Positions 1-11,536 of a stretch of DNA of 64,000 nucleotides are shown here, one piece after another. Below the pieces are notes generated by a model. The model was not told the origin of the DNA. It made no database searches and saw nothing but the letters and a program-made list of their open reading frames with translations. This DNA is from Bos javanicus (taxonomy: Eukaryota; Chordata; Mammalia; Artiodactyla; Bovidae), in assembly GCF_032452875.1 (NCBI RefSeq), contig NC_083869.1:120534001-120598000 (forward strand), read 5' to 3'. Within the stretch, counting starts at the first letter, position 1. Each line of letters begins with the position of its first letter. Both the position numbers and the translations under genes were made by a program.

Positions 1-3000
1 CTGTCCCTGAGTTCCAGTCCCTGCCAGACGGGAACCAGAGCTTCTGGCTCGGCTCCTTTACAAGGGCTGGCTTCTTTCACAGAGGGCCCAGCAGATGGGC
101 AGTGGTGCTCGTGCAGCACCTGCCCTTTCCAGGCACTCACCATGGGAGCTCTGCCCCTCAGCCCACCCAGGATCTGTTTCCAGGCTCGTCCATACACATT
201 GGGAAGAAGAGATGCCTTTTTTCCCCTCTCCAGCATTAATCTCAAGTCCACTTTCTGTTGTTCTTGAGCTGCTTTTTCAGTTGTCGAACTGCATTTTTGT
301 GAGCCATAGCTCCTGTTTTCATCACCTTCCCCCCCACCCCCAACCGCCGCCTTTTTAAGCTGTTGTTGTATTGCTAGGTGGCACATAGATACTTAATGAA
401 TATTCGTATTTTTCATGGCCTCCTAGCCCCGTCCACTTCTCTGCCAGGTCCTGGCTTAATTTCTAACTTGCCTTTGTCAGGTGCACTCAAGATATTATTT
501 CCACTGCCCTCAAAGTGAGGAGGAATCTCCAGCTCTTCTTCCTTCTGTGCCAGTAATGATTCTCCTGGCTGTGGGCCTCTTCAGCCCTTCTTGCTCTGCA
601 TTGCAGTGGAGCAGAACCTGTTGGGAAGGTGTCTCATGCTTCTCCAGACATCCCTCCTCTGACACTGACTTTCTAGTCTAAACTGGTGACCCTGAGACTT
701 CTCTTCCTGTCCCAGAGGCCCCTTCCCCCATCTCTGACCCTGTGCCTGTGCCTTGCTCTGGCTCAGCCCCAGAATCCACTCTTTTCAAACCACATCCTTT
801 TTCCTGCCTTACTCATTTCCTGTCTCAGATACTTTGGATCCCTTGGATCTTTCAGTGGGAGAGAGAATAAGGGGAATAAATAGATAGATGATTTTATGAA
901 ACTGAACTGTTCGTGCCTCTGGTCTTGCATGCTCTTCGGCGTCCCCTCTGTAGGTTTTCTTGTTTTACGGGAAAGAAAACACTTACTCAGAATTAAGAAC
1001 CTTTCCCTGAGTTTGTGAATGTCTTTTTGTCTCAGTTTTTTCCTGTTGTGATTAAGTCTCTGTCCTCCTCTGGGCTGTGGGCCTCTCTCTAGGCATTCAG
1101 TAACTTATTTGCTGAATAAAGTTCACCCCTTTCCTGTCAAACTCCTTCCCTTTCAGTTCACATTGATAGGTAGGTAAGCCAACATAAAGTTTAAATTGAA
1201 AAACTAGAGAATAGGATAGTGGTTCCAGTTCTAGTAAGGCTGCTCCATGGAAGTGTGACATTCACAGGGAGTTTTTACCTCCTCTTGGTTAGTTCCAGAT
1301 TATATTATTAAAGTTCTTCCAGCTGTGCAGTGCCATTTACTCTCCAGGAAGATTTGATTCCCTCCTGGAAAAGATTCTCTGAAAAGCTACATCACATCTA
1401 CTAGAAATAAGAATAAGGAAGCAAGACGCCTTCAGAAAAGCATAGTTTCTCTTTTATTCCCTTTCTTTGGTGCCAGTTTTTGCAACTGGAAGATGAAGAT
1501 GATGATTTTCTGTGGTCAGGAGGAATCTCACAAAAGTGATTGTAGAGATGCTTGGGTGTTTTCCACTCCCTGGAGAAAGAGTGAGGACTAGCTGCCTTAC
1601 GCAATCTGCTCCCCTGAGGGCTTTTGCCAGTAACAAAAATGACTCTGCAGTGCCTTACTAGCACCTGTCTGATGGAAATGAAAGCTGGGACTAACCCCTC
1701 AAGGTAGAGTGATGAACATATACAGATTTATGTTTTCAGTGTTTTTATGGCCTGCTTTAAACTGCAGTGTGAGTCACCAGTTTAAAAGACTCTGTTTGAA
1801 TATGTGTTCTGTTAAAAATGTTTCAAGTGGGCCTGTTTAAGATAACTTGAAATACTTACCACAGTTCAAGTAGATGCAGGTTTCATTTTAAGCATTGACT
1901 TACTTAAAAATTTCAGCTTGAATTTAGTTACATCAGAACACAGATATACTTGTTTAAAAAAAACTCAGAGACAAACCATCTTTAATTCAACTTTATGACA
2001 TTTTGGGAATTGTTAGGAAAAGAATCAGCCATTTGTTTATCCAAGACAACAGTCTTACAGACTCAGGGCTTTTTCCCCATTAGTTACAAAAGTAGAATTG
2101 ACATGAATTAAAAAATGTTTTTTTTTATAGTTAATCCAGTTATATTATTAAGAATGATTAGTTTTTGAAGATATATACTAAAAAATAGCATATGATTTAA
2201 ATAATAAATTGTTACTGTGTGATTCATTGTAAAATCATCTAGGCCAGCATACTTAATGGTTTTTTCTTTTTCCTTCCCCTTCCAAATTATTTATAGTTAG
2301 TGAAAAGGGATGTGTTTTCCTATACTTTAAATTTCCAAATGATTTTTTTTTTTAGTTCAATCCAAAAGAAAACATTCTTTCTACATCTGCCAAAGAAGTG
2401 ATTGCTGTTAAACAGGGATTGCCAGTATTCTAAGATAAATCCAGATGTTGAAGAGAGTCCCAGTCTGCCATTGGGCTTTCTTTAAAGCAGAAACCTGTGT
2501 CTTGGATGATTTTATTCTTAGCAGTGAAATTTGTCATAGCTTCTCTTAAGAAAAATGGCTTTTAGATGCCATGTCATAACTGACTCTTCTCCAGTAGATT
2601 AGGAGGAGCAGGCCTGATGCTGAATATTGGAACTTTTGGCAAGAAAATGAGAGTTCATGACTGCTAGGAGTTATTTTTAAAGCCCTAGTTGCATGGCTAT
2701 TATGTCTCAAATACAGTATAATTGTCCCTAGTTACTGATATCTTTAGCATATTTGAAACCATCCATATGTGGCCTAAATCCGCACTGCTATATTAAGACA
2801 TTTTTAAACAGCCCAAGCAAATGACACTGAATTAAAATTAATGTGAGCCAAATACTATTTTTTTTTTTTAAATCAATTAAGTCCACATTTCTAGGCCTCC
2901 AGTATTAATCTCTTCTGTCAGCTTATTGGTAGCAAAGTAGGGTGATTGAAAATTTAGATGATGGTTATAAAAGGGAGAGGGCAGTGTTTTCTAAGAACAG

Positions 3001-3090
3001 AAGTGATCAAGAAGATTGATTTTCAAGATAAGAATAATCTATCCCATTATATAGACAAGGACAACCAAGGTTGGATTTCTCTAGTGCATT

Positions 3091-3125
3091 CATTCTCTCT
3101 CTCTCTTTCTTTCTCTCTCTCTCAC
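3091..3125. repeat. CT-rich microsatellite
   Basis: A short run of CT dinucleotides interrupted by CTTT units. It is a simple sequence repeat with no coding role. Confidence 0.8.
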
Positions 3126-3794
3126 CCATTTCTCTAAAAATATTGTTGCTTCTGCAGCTGGTAGACAAAAGAGTCATATCCAGCAACATGGTGGCCTTTC
3201 CTTGTTATCAGCGTGAAAATAGAGAATTTTCTAAACATTTGTGGTGGTTTTTTTAACTGTTACAAATCCATCTTCCATGATTTTATCTTCAACTTTTTAA
3301 AGTAATTTCTTTTCACAGGTTAAACCACCTCCTGGCATTATAAGAACCACTGGGAAAAAGTGGTTCTTCTTTGGCTCCTAAATTCTTTGCTGGTTTCTGG
3401 GGTTCCTTTGATACCCTGAAACTCTATGAAATAAATGCATAGGAAGGAAATCTGGCACTTCTCATGTCCTTTGAATTAATGACTGTTGAAGGTGAATTGA
3501 GATGTGTGATCTGCCTTCAACAGCAGGTATATTTCCCTAGTGTTGCAGTTCATTGTCAAAGCGGAAGTATGATTTCTTCCTGAAGCCTGAACTCAGGAGT
3601 GCCGGGACAGGACGCTGAGTAGGCCACCGCATCTGAGGAACATGAGTGATAACCTGAGTTTGGGCCAGTGAAAGAACAGCTGTGCTCTGGAGCCGCAAGA
3701 GGCCAGGCCCAGTGCACTGAGCCTGGGGCGGCTTCCTGGTCTCTTGAGTCTCAGTGATGGGAGCCCTCCAATGGTAAGTCAGGCCTCTTGCACT

Positions 3795-3930
3795 GCATTG
3801 TATCTGCAGTATCACGTTTAATCCTTGCCACAGCCATATGAGACAAAGATAAGCATCCCATTTTACAGATGAGGAAACTGAGGCCTTCAGTAACTTGCCT
3901 GGGATAATCTAAGATTTAAGCTTAGGGTCT
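3795..3930 (-). repeat. MIR SINE fragment
   Basis: Contains the diagnostic MIR core in reverse, cattttacagatgaggaaac, followed by the usual ctgaggc continuation. An old mammalian-wide SINE. Confidence 0.75.
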
Positions 3931-3959
3931 TTCTGATCCCAAGTGTTAACTGCTGTTTA

Positions 3960-4180
3960 ACAGCTTCCAGATGTAATCAGTGCCAACCAAGCATTTTACA
4001 TGTATAAACTCTGCTATTCACTGTCAACCTGCAAGACAGGCAGCATGATGGTCATTTATATAGATGGAGACACAAACACAGCAGGTACCAAGTGCTTGAA
4101 GCTGCCCAGGTGATCAAAGATGGAACCAGAGTGAACCCAGGTCTGCCCAGAGCCGGTGCCCTTTCCACTCTGCCATTTTT
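3960..4180 (-). repeat. MIR-like SINE, second copy
   Basis: A diverged reverse MIR pattern: agatggagacacaaacacag, then gctgcccaggtgatcaaaga, then a gtgaacccaggtctgccc end. It lies directly after another MIR, so this is a small cluster. Confidence 0.55.
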
Positions 4181-5132
4181 CCTGTCGTCTCCAGTGATTC
4201 TGATGTCCCTAGCAGAGGGCCTCTCATGTCCGTTCCACACCTTTTGCCTTGTGAAATCGCAGCATCTGCTAGAGAACTGTGACATCAGGGTATCTGGGAG
4301 CCCTCCCTGGGCACTGGAAAGGAGGACTGGCTCCAGTAAGTGGAGCTCTTGTTGAGAACTCCCCCTGGCTCCCTGCAGCCAGAGGTAGTCATCGCACGGT
4401 GCTCCTTGGCCTGAGCTGGGCAGCAGTGTTGCAGCTGTGTGGAAATCCCCCCTGAGTCCCCGCCCGAACTGAGCGGGGGCAGCTGGCTGTTCACTCCATT
4501 GATTCCTTCCTCCAGAGCTGGGGGTGGCCGCTTGGAAAACATTCAGCTGTTTACAATTCAGCTTATGTCCACTGTAGCTGGGGCCTATGGGTGAGTCAGA
4601 AGGGCTGTGCGCTCCGCCTGTGTCCAAAGAGACAGGCTGAAAGTCAGCTGTATGGTAATGGCTGCAAGGGAGGAGGATCCCTCCTACCAGGCTTGATGCT
4701 TAAGATCCAGGAAGCCCGTCTGCTCTCGAATCCTCTTAACCCAGACTTAACAAGGTCACTCCGCAGTGACACGGAGGCCCGTCTGAGGCCACCTGGCCCA
4801 GCTTCCCTGGCGTTGTGCCAGCCAGCTCTCCGCAGAGCGGGCCAAAGCGATCTTCCTGTCACAGTCCTTTCTTCCCTTCTCGGGAGAGGCTCCCAAGAGC
4901 AAAGGTGCTCTGAGGGCAGGATGGTGACAGCACCTCTGAGAAAAGGCCACAGCCTTTTGTGTGTCTGACATCTCGGTCCTTAGCAGAATTGCACAAGCTA
5001 AAAACATCTGGCCTTGGTGCCGCCTACCTTCTGGGTTCTCAGGGGAACCCAGGATGGGAAGCGAAGTACAATTTTCCCACCTCTAAGAGCTCCTTTTATG
5101 CATGGTTTAGTGGGTGGTGGTGGTGTTTATTT

Positions 5133-5328
5133 GCTAAATCACATCCGACTCTTTGCAACCCCAAGGATTGTAGCCCACCAGGCTCCTCTGTCCATGGGAT
5201 TTCCCAGGCAAGAATACTGGAGCGGGATACCATTTTCTTCTCCAGGGGATCTTCCCAACCCAGGGATCAAACCGGGTCTCCTGCATTGGCAGGTGGTTTT
5301 CTTTGCCCCTGAGCCACCAGGGAAGCCC
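5133..5328 (-). mobile_element. Bov-tA SINE
   Basis: Reverse-strand ruminant tRNA-Glu-derived SINE. It starts with a diverged form of the tctgactctttgcgacccc core and ends with gagccaccagggaagccc, the complement of the tRNA-derived head. It lies in the PHC2 intron. Confidence 0.9.
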
Positions 5329-6492
5329 GTTTTAGAACGTAGTCTCTTCATTTAGGTGGCACACACTCTTGCCTTCATTCTGAAATGTAGACTTAATTAC
5401 GCACCCTTTTTCTCCTCTGGAAAATTAAGATGTTGGACCCAGGACCCTCCTAACCCCAGTCCACAGAGGACTAGTGCCCCTGATCCAAAATATCCACTCT
5501 TCATCCCCCATGCCTCTTTCCAGACCTTCTGTCCCTAACTGGGGAGGAAAGCGCTCTGCTTCTCTAAATGATTCACAGCCAGGTGTGAATGACTGCAAGT
5601 GTATATTTGCATTTTAAAGCAGGTTGTTAACCAAATGCATCTCTTTAGTTGACTACTCTGTCAGGGTCCCAGGATGGAGCCACGATTCCTCTTTCCCTCT
5701 CTCTTCCCCCTCCCCCCTCTCCCCACTAACAGATTGGTACTTAACGAGATTTTGTACCTCCCTCACTTTCGGAGCGGCACTGATGTCTTTAGGGGCCCGA
5801 CTATAATGAGATTGTAAAGGGTGGCCACAGCCTTTGCTGAGGGCTCACGGGCCCTCAGCTTGCCGCCCCATGTTAGCGCCTGGTGTGCCTGGTCTGCATC
5901 AGCTGCTCTCCGCCTGGGATGTGGCTTCCCTGGGTGTCCCTTTGCAGGCGCTCCGCTCAGGGTCTCTCTAGAGCAGGCAGTTGCTGAGGAGCCCTGCTGT
6001 CACCCCTCCTGCCCATGGGACTGGCCTGCCAAGCTGAGGCCCAGTGAGCAGGACTTCACAGCCAGGGGCCTGGAGAGAACGCTCTGTGTTGTGTAAGTGA
6101 CCTTGTTTTGCCATTTGCTGAGCAGAATTTGCTGCAGGAAATGATCCATGTTATCACCTACTATGCCTCCTTGAATCCTCTATTAACTTCATTAGCTTTG
6201 TCTTACTCCTGCTGCTGCCAGGCACGGGTAGTTAGAAGTCTTGAAAATTAAAATACTTCTTTTTCCTCATGTCTGTAGAAAGCGTAAATGGCCACTGGCC
6301 AAGCTGAGGGGTGTAGGGAGAGGTCCTGCTTGCTTTTCATCTCCTCTGAAGTCAGGTCTTCAAGGCTGCTTATTTTCGGGGCAAATAGACTTGGTCAGGT
6401 CATCTGAAACACCCACAATAAATGTTAGTACTGAACCGTATTTTAGCGTAACTGATGATTTTTGCCGTATCTGTGTTTATAAAGAGCACCAT

Positions 6493-6770
6493 CTGCTGCT
6501 GCTGCTGCTAAGTCGCTTCAGTCGTGTCCGACTCTGTGCGACCCCATAGATGGCAGCCCACCAGGCTCCCCCATCCCTGGGATTCTCTAGGCAAGAACAC
6601 TGGAGTGGGTTGCCATTTCCTTCTCCAATGCAGGAAAGTGAAAAGTGAAAGTGAAGTCGCTCAGTCGTGTCTGACTCTTCGGGACCCCATGGACTGCAGC
6701 CCACCAGGCTCCTCCATCCATGGGATTTTCCAGGCAAGAGTACTGGAGTAGGGTGCCATTTCCTTCTCCA
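6493..6770 (-). mobile_element. BovA2 SINE with target-site duplication
   Basis: Two BovA units in tandem, each with the gaccccat..gcagcccaccaggctcc and ctggagt..ccatttccttctcca blocks and no tRNA-derived head. It is flanked by a perfect 12-bp direct repeat, aaagagcaccat, at 6481-6492 and 6771-6782, marking a clean target-primed insertion. Confidence 0.92.
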
Positions 6771-8567
6771 AAAGAGCACCATAACTGGTTCCAAAGTGGC
6801 CCAGATGGAACCTAGCTAGGGCCAGCCCGACCTCTGTCTTCGTGGGCAGGAGAGCTCAGCCTCTCTGGACACCTACCTCCTGGCCCTGGGGGCAAGGCTC
6901 TTTGTATAGGCGCCTCTGGCCTCTGCTTCTGGAGGACATCATTCCTTTCTGAATGCCTGGAGCCAGCGTCAGTGTTTCACAGCGGGCCAGGGAACCCAGA
7001 GCTGCAGTCTTTGGAGCTGATTTAATGCGAAATTTCCCATCCACTAAGGAAATCCCCGCTCTAACAAGAATAAATGGGCTGAGAAGTAGCTCTTATTCTT
7101 CTTCAGAGCCAGGTAGCCAGAAATGCCATTCTTGTAGGCAGGCACCAGCCCACCTGCTCTGTCTCAGTCACTATCGCCTCAGAAAGTGACTTGCCAGTCT
7201 CAACTGGTGGTTGCTGTTGGAAGACTAGGGAGAACAAAACTGTGGTCAACCGTGAAGATGGAGACCACAGTTTCCACACGCTGTGGTTCAGCACCTATTA
7301 AATGGCTGTCATGTGTTGGTCACTGGGTTAGCCCTGAAGATACAGACAAGACCTGGACAGCCCTGCCTAAATAGGGCCCCTGCTTTGCCTAGCAGAGAAG
7401 ACTGGCCCTGAGCAGATAATTTCACAAATGGGGCCCAGGGAGTGGGGAGGGGATTCGCCCTTCCTGTTTTAATCCAGTCCCTATAAGGACTGTTTCTGCC
7501 AGAGCCTGAGAGCAGATTGAGACGCAGCCTACAGGTTGAGGCCTGTGTTATGTAACAACGCCCCCAGAACACATTGCTTTGTTCATTCTCATCCGAATAC
7601 TTGGCCCTTTGTGGTCAGCTTCAATCAAATGCTAGATTCTACCTCTCCCTTCCCCCGCCCCCACTGGAGCTTGGTTTTATTTCCTTATGCAGCTTCTCCT
7701 TCTCAGGGTGTCCTGGCCTCTGCCTTGCAAACCCAGGTACCTCACTCTGTATAAAGGCATTTGAGACCTCTGAGAATCCCAGCAGCACTTACAGTCTTGG
7801 GACCAGTCAAGGGAACTGAGTAAGGAAGAATTCCAAAGATAGAGGACTTCTTTGTCTCTCTCTCATCTGGCCTCAGGGCCAGCAGGGCAGGTTGTTGCAC
7901 GTTTAAGCTGCTTTCCCTTAAGCAAGCCGCAGAGCAGTCTGGGAGAGCGGGAAGCAGATTAAATTAATCTCAGAGTGCTGAGCTTGGCAGGGGGTGAGAT
8001 CGTGTATGGTCATTCTAGAAATAGCCCAAACTCCTTTGTTACTAGAGCAGATGATGAGGGTTTGCCTGCAAGATGACTGCAAAACAGAATCGTTGCAAAC
8101 CTCTGTACAAATTGTAAAGCACTCTCCTGCCCGTCCCTGGGACTCTTGTCTGTCCTACAACCAGCCAGAGTTATAACGGAGAGTGATCGTTCTAAGGATG
8201 TAGTGAAAGGGCTTATTAGTTTGTTCTCTTGCTTAATAAGATGCGTTTTTTTAAGAACTTAAATTCAAAACAGGTCTTTTTCCAGAGTTAAGCATTGGCC
8301 CTGTAGCCCCTGGGCTGGTGAATATCTCTGTTTGCTACTGTATTTGGCATAAGGAAAGAATCTGCCCTCAGGAACCACCACCTCTTTGCAGTGTACATTT
8401 ATCAGTAGGGTAGAGGGGCCAAAAAGAAGAGTCCAACAAGGTTGGAGAAATCTCAGGGAGATAAGGTATCAGCACCCATTTGGTGATAAATATCAGTGAA
8501 AAGTGGCAGGCGGGCATGATCCCAGAATGAAGAGGAAAACGGATCAATTCCAAGGAAGTGCTGTGAA

Positions 8568-8770
8568 GTGAAGTCGCTCAGTCGTGTCCGACTCTTTGTG
8601 ACCCCATGGACTGTAGCCCACCAGGCTCCTCCATCCATGGAATTTTCCAGGCAAGAGTACTGGTGTGGTTGCCATTTCCTTCTTCAGGGGATCTTCCTGA
8701 CCCAGGGATTGAACCCAGGTCTCCCGCATTGCAGGCAGACGCTTTACCATCTGAGCCACCAGGGAAGCCC
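8568..8770 (-). mobile_element. Bov-tA SINE with target-site duplication
   Basis: Reverse-strand Bov-tA ending gagccaccagggaagccc. A 13-bp direct repeat, gaagtgctgtgaa, flanks it at 8555-8567 and 8773-8785. Confidence 0.92.
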
Positions 8771-9059
8771 TAGAAGTGCTGTGAACTAAAACAAGGGAGT
8801 CACTCATTGCCCATCTGTGCTCTCCAAAACAAAATTCTTACAAACTGGATCTCTTAGATCAATACTTGATATGATATGTTAGGGTTGACTACCTGACTTT
8901 AAAAAATGCTGACAGAGATGACAGAGGGTGATGAACTTGCAGCCTTTCAGATAAGAAGTAGTTGAAGGAGCAGAGGGAGTGTGGCCTGGAGGAGAAAATA
9001 TGTACTGGGGTCATGAGTGCCACCCTTCATGACACCACGGGCATTTCTTGAGTGTTTCC

Positions 9060-9250
9060 CAGTGTGGTCACACTGCACTGCTATTCATCGTCTCACTTAG
9101 CCCTCGTAGCAGGGCTATAGAGTTGTCGTCTTATCATCTATATTTTCTAGCTGGAGAAACCGAGGCTCAGAGACAGATAAGGACATGCTGCTAATCCTTG
9201 AGTGATAGAGACCAGTCTCTAAGCCAAGTCTAAGGCTGTGTTTTTACCCA
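9060..9250 (-). repeat. MIR SINE fragment
   Basis: Reverse MIR pattern: gctggagaaaccgaggctca, with the preceding ctcacttagccctcgtagca block. Confidence 0.65.
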
Positions 9251-11333
9251 TTGTGCAAGTATGATTGGCCTTGTTCTGTGTGGTCTTAAGGAATAGAACC
9301 AGGATAAGTAGATAGAAATTAACAGATGGATTTTTGGCTCATTGTAAGGAAGAACTTCTTGAACTGTCCAAGTTGGGGACAAACTACTTCAGAGGTAGTG
9401 AGTTCCTTTCTCATTAGAGGTGTTCAAGCAAATGCCAGAAAATCACTAAGTGGGGCTGTTACCGAGAAAGGTCAAGCACTGGTAAGGGCTTGAACCTAGG
9501 GAATATTCATCTAGGCTCTAATTGGAAGGAAATAGCTGCCATGTAAAAACAGGATTTTAATTTAAATACTAAGCTTTCTATCTTAACATTTACTCATTTT
9601 TAAAAATACGTATTTGTTTTTTCACGTATTTAAAATTTAAAAGCAAAGAAACTTAATTGATTGCATAGTTAACTCAGTCCTCCTAGTTATTCATGGATTG
9701 TTAAGGAAAGATTTTCTTTTCACTTCCTAAACACCTTTACAATTTAGAAACACTGAATCCAAAGTGGAAAATTTCCGTCCCTATAGAAAAGTCAAAACTG
9801 TCCAAAAATTTTTTTTCAAAGGAGACTATAAACATTGAAATGAATTTTTCTTAACTTGGTGGTATGACTATCTCTCCAAAGAATTATTTTAAAATCTCAT
9901 TAATCACATCTCTCAGGTAACTCCTGCTCAGCTCTGAAGTTCATTACAGCTGAATTATAGAAGTCGGAGTACTGAAGATGTATGTCATGGTTAACTTTTT
10001 TTTAACAAAAAAGATTTATCCTGGTTTATTGTACGCTAGGACTACTAGTAAGAAAGCCAGTTATAAACCTTTCCTAAAATGAGTTTACTTTGATTCCTCC
10101 ATCCTATATAATTAGGCCTTGTAAATTCCTCCTCTGTGGTGGATTTTGGATCTTTAACATGAAATAAGAGCATCTTCCTATAAATTTTGTGCAAAAATTG
10201 CTTTAATAATTATACTGAAATCATTTTCCAAAGTGTGTACACATATACACACTGAGTTATGCTTACTGGCAGTAGGCTTGTTGCAATAAAGAAATGGCTT
10301 TTTCTTTCTTTCTCTTTTTTTCTTTTTTAGGAAGTTCCAGTTTAAAAGCAGCCTCAGCTCACACAGTTGGTGGTGGTAGACAATGGCCCTGGGAAGGGGT
10401 GGGAAGAGAGTTACAAAAGTGAGGAGATAAAAGTTGTTTCTCACAGTGAAGCAGCTCATGAGAGGTACTGTTTGAAGTGGAGACGAGGAGGTCCCTCATG
10501 CGGTTCCGCGGAGGCTCCCCTCACACTCTTTGGAGCTCTCTGTCAGGCCTTTCAGAGCAAGGCTGGCAGGCCTATGGGGAGAACTTAGGCAGCGCTGTCC
10601 ATGGAGGAAGGAGACTGTGGTCAGCCAAGGATCAGATTGAGTGTGAAGCTGAGAACTGGATAAGAGGCTTGATTGGAAGCACAGGACCTGCAGAAACAGC
10701 ATAGATAACCTCATCTCTGCCTGGTGGCTTCCTTGGTGGAGAAATAGAACACACACATATCTTAATGCAGTGATCCCAAGCAGCCAGTCTTTGCATAGGC
10801 AGATCTATATTAAAATGTTTACTTGGGGTTCAGTACTTTGACATTTCACAGCATGCTTAAAATTGGACCCTTGCCCGAGGAACTTCATGGAAGGTTCCTT
10901 CAATCTGTCTTCCCCCAAACCCATCAAGCCCCAAGCTCTCTACCTAGTTCAGCTTTTTTCATCCTGGTTTTAGATGGTACCTTGAATACACTTTTCTCCC
11001 TTGAGCTGAATGTTAACTTGTTTGTCCAGATCAATATTGACCAAGGTCTTCACTCCTCCAAAAGGCAGAATCCTTGTCTGTTTAACCTAGTCGAACTATT
11101 CTTAGCGCAGGATAAAAATAAGAAACATGTCTGGTTGTTTAGCTTCATTGTTGTAGAACAGACGAGACTCACATGGTGGTTTGTCCACGAAAACTGCCAC
11201 TTTGAATGGGTCACGGAGGGAGGGGACTGCCTGGTGTGCATTATTGGGCGAGGTGGAGTCCCTGCTCTCCTTCTGCTGGCCTCGACCTGGTTCTGACCTC
11301 ATCTGCTTGTGTTCTCCTGCTTTCCTTGCACAG

Positions 11334-11536
11334 AGACAGGGCAGGGCATTGTTCATGCACTGACCGACCTCAGCAGCCCCGGCATGACCTCAGGGAACGG
11401 AAACTCTGCCTCCAGCATCACCGGCACTGCCCCCCAGAATGGTGAGAATAAACCACCACAGGCCATTGTGAAACCCCAAATCCTGACGCATGTTATCGAA
11501 GGGTTTGTGATCCAGGAGGGGGCGGAGCCTTTCCCG
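11334..11536 (+). CDS. PHC2: PHC2 exon with internal start of short isoform
   Basis: The acceptor is cttgcacag and the donor is cccg then gtacgg. The exon encodes ETGQGIVHALTDLSS onward to EGAEPFP. Two leading bases complete a Glu codon from the previous exon. The ATG at 11384-11386 opens MTSGNGNSASS, the start of the known short PHC2 form. It carries most of the HD1-like segment that precedes the zinc finger. Confidence 0.93.

Larger units (their letters stand above)
1..11333. other. PHC2 intron or upstream region, no exon recognised
   Basis: This stretch precedes the first PHC2 exon I can recognise. I see SINEs near 5.1, 6.5 and 8.6 kb, MIR fragments near 3.8-4.2 and 9.1 kb, and a CT microsatellite near 3.1 kb. 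The stretch from about 1.7 to 3.5 kb is AT-rich with no recognisable repeat. No reading frame here resembles a polyhomeotic exon. The first visible PHC2 exon starts inside a codon, so upstream coding exons must exist, but they lie outside the window or were not recognised. A promoter for the short PHC2 form may lie just upstream of 11334, but I see no clear core motif. Confidence 0.6.

Noticed and set aside
4052..4627. A 191-codon minus-strand open frame
   Set aside because: It overlaps MIR-derived sequence and shows no protein family features.
5133..5328. tRNA-like sequence as a possible tRNA gene
   Set aside because: The tRNA-Glu resemblance belongs to the head of Bov-tA SINEs, which occur many times here with SINE bodies attached.
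10823..11296. A 157-codon open frame just upstream of the first PHC2 exon
   Set aside because: It does not continue in phase into the exon, resembles no polyhomeotic sequence, and the intron acceptor at 11333 interrupts it.
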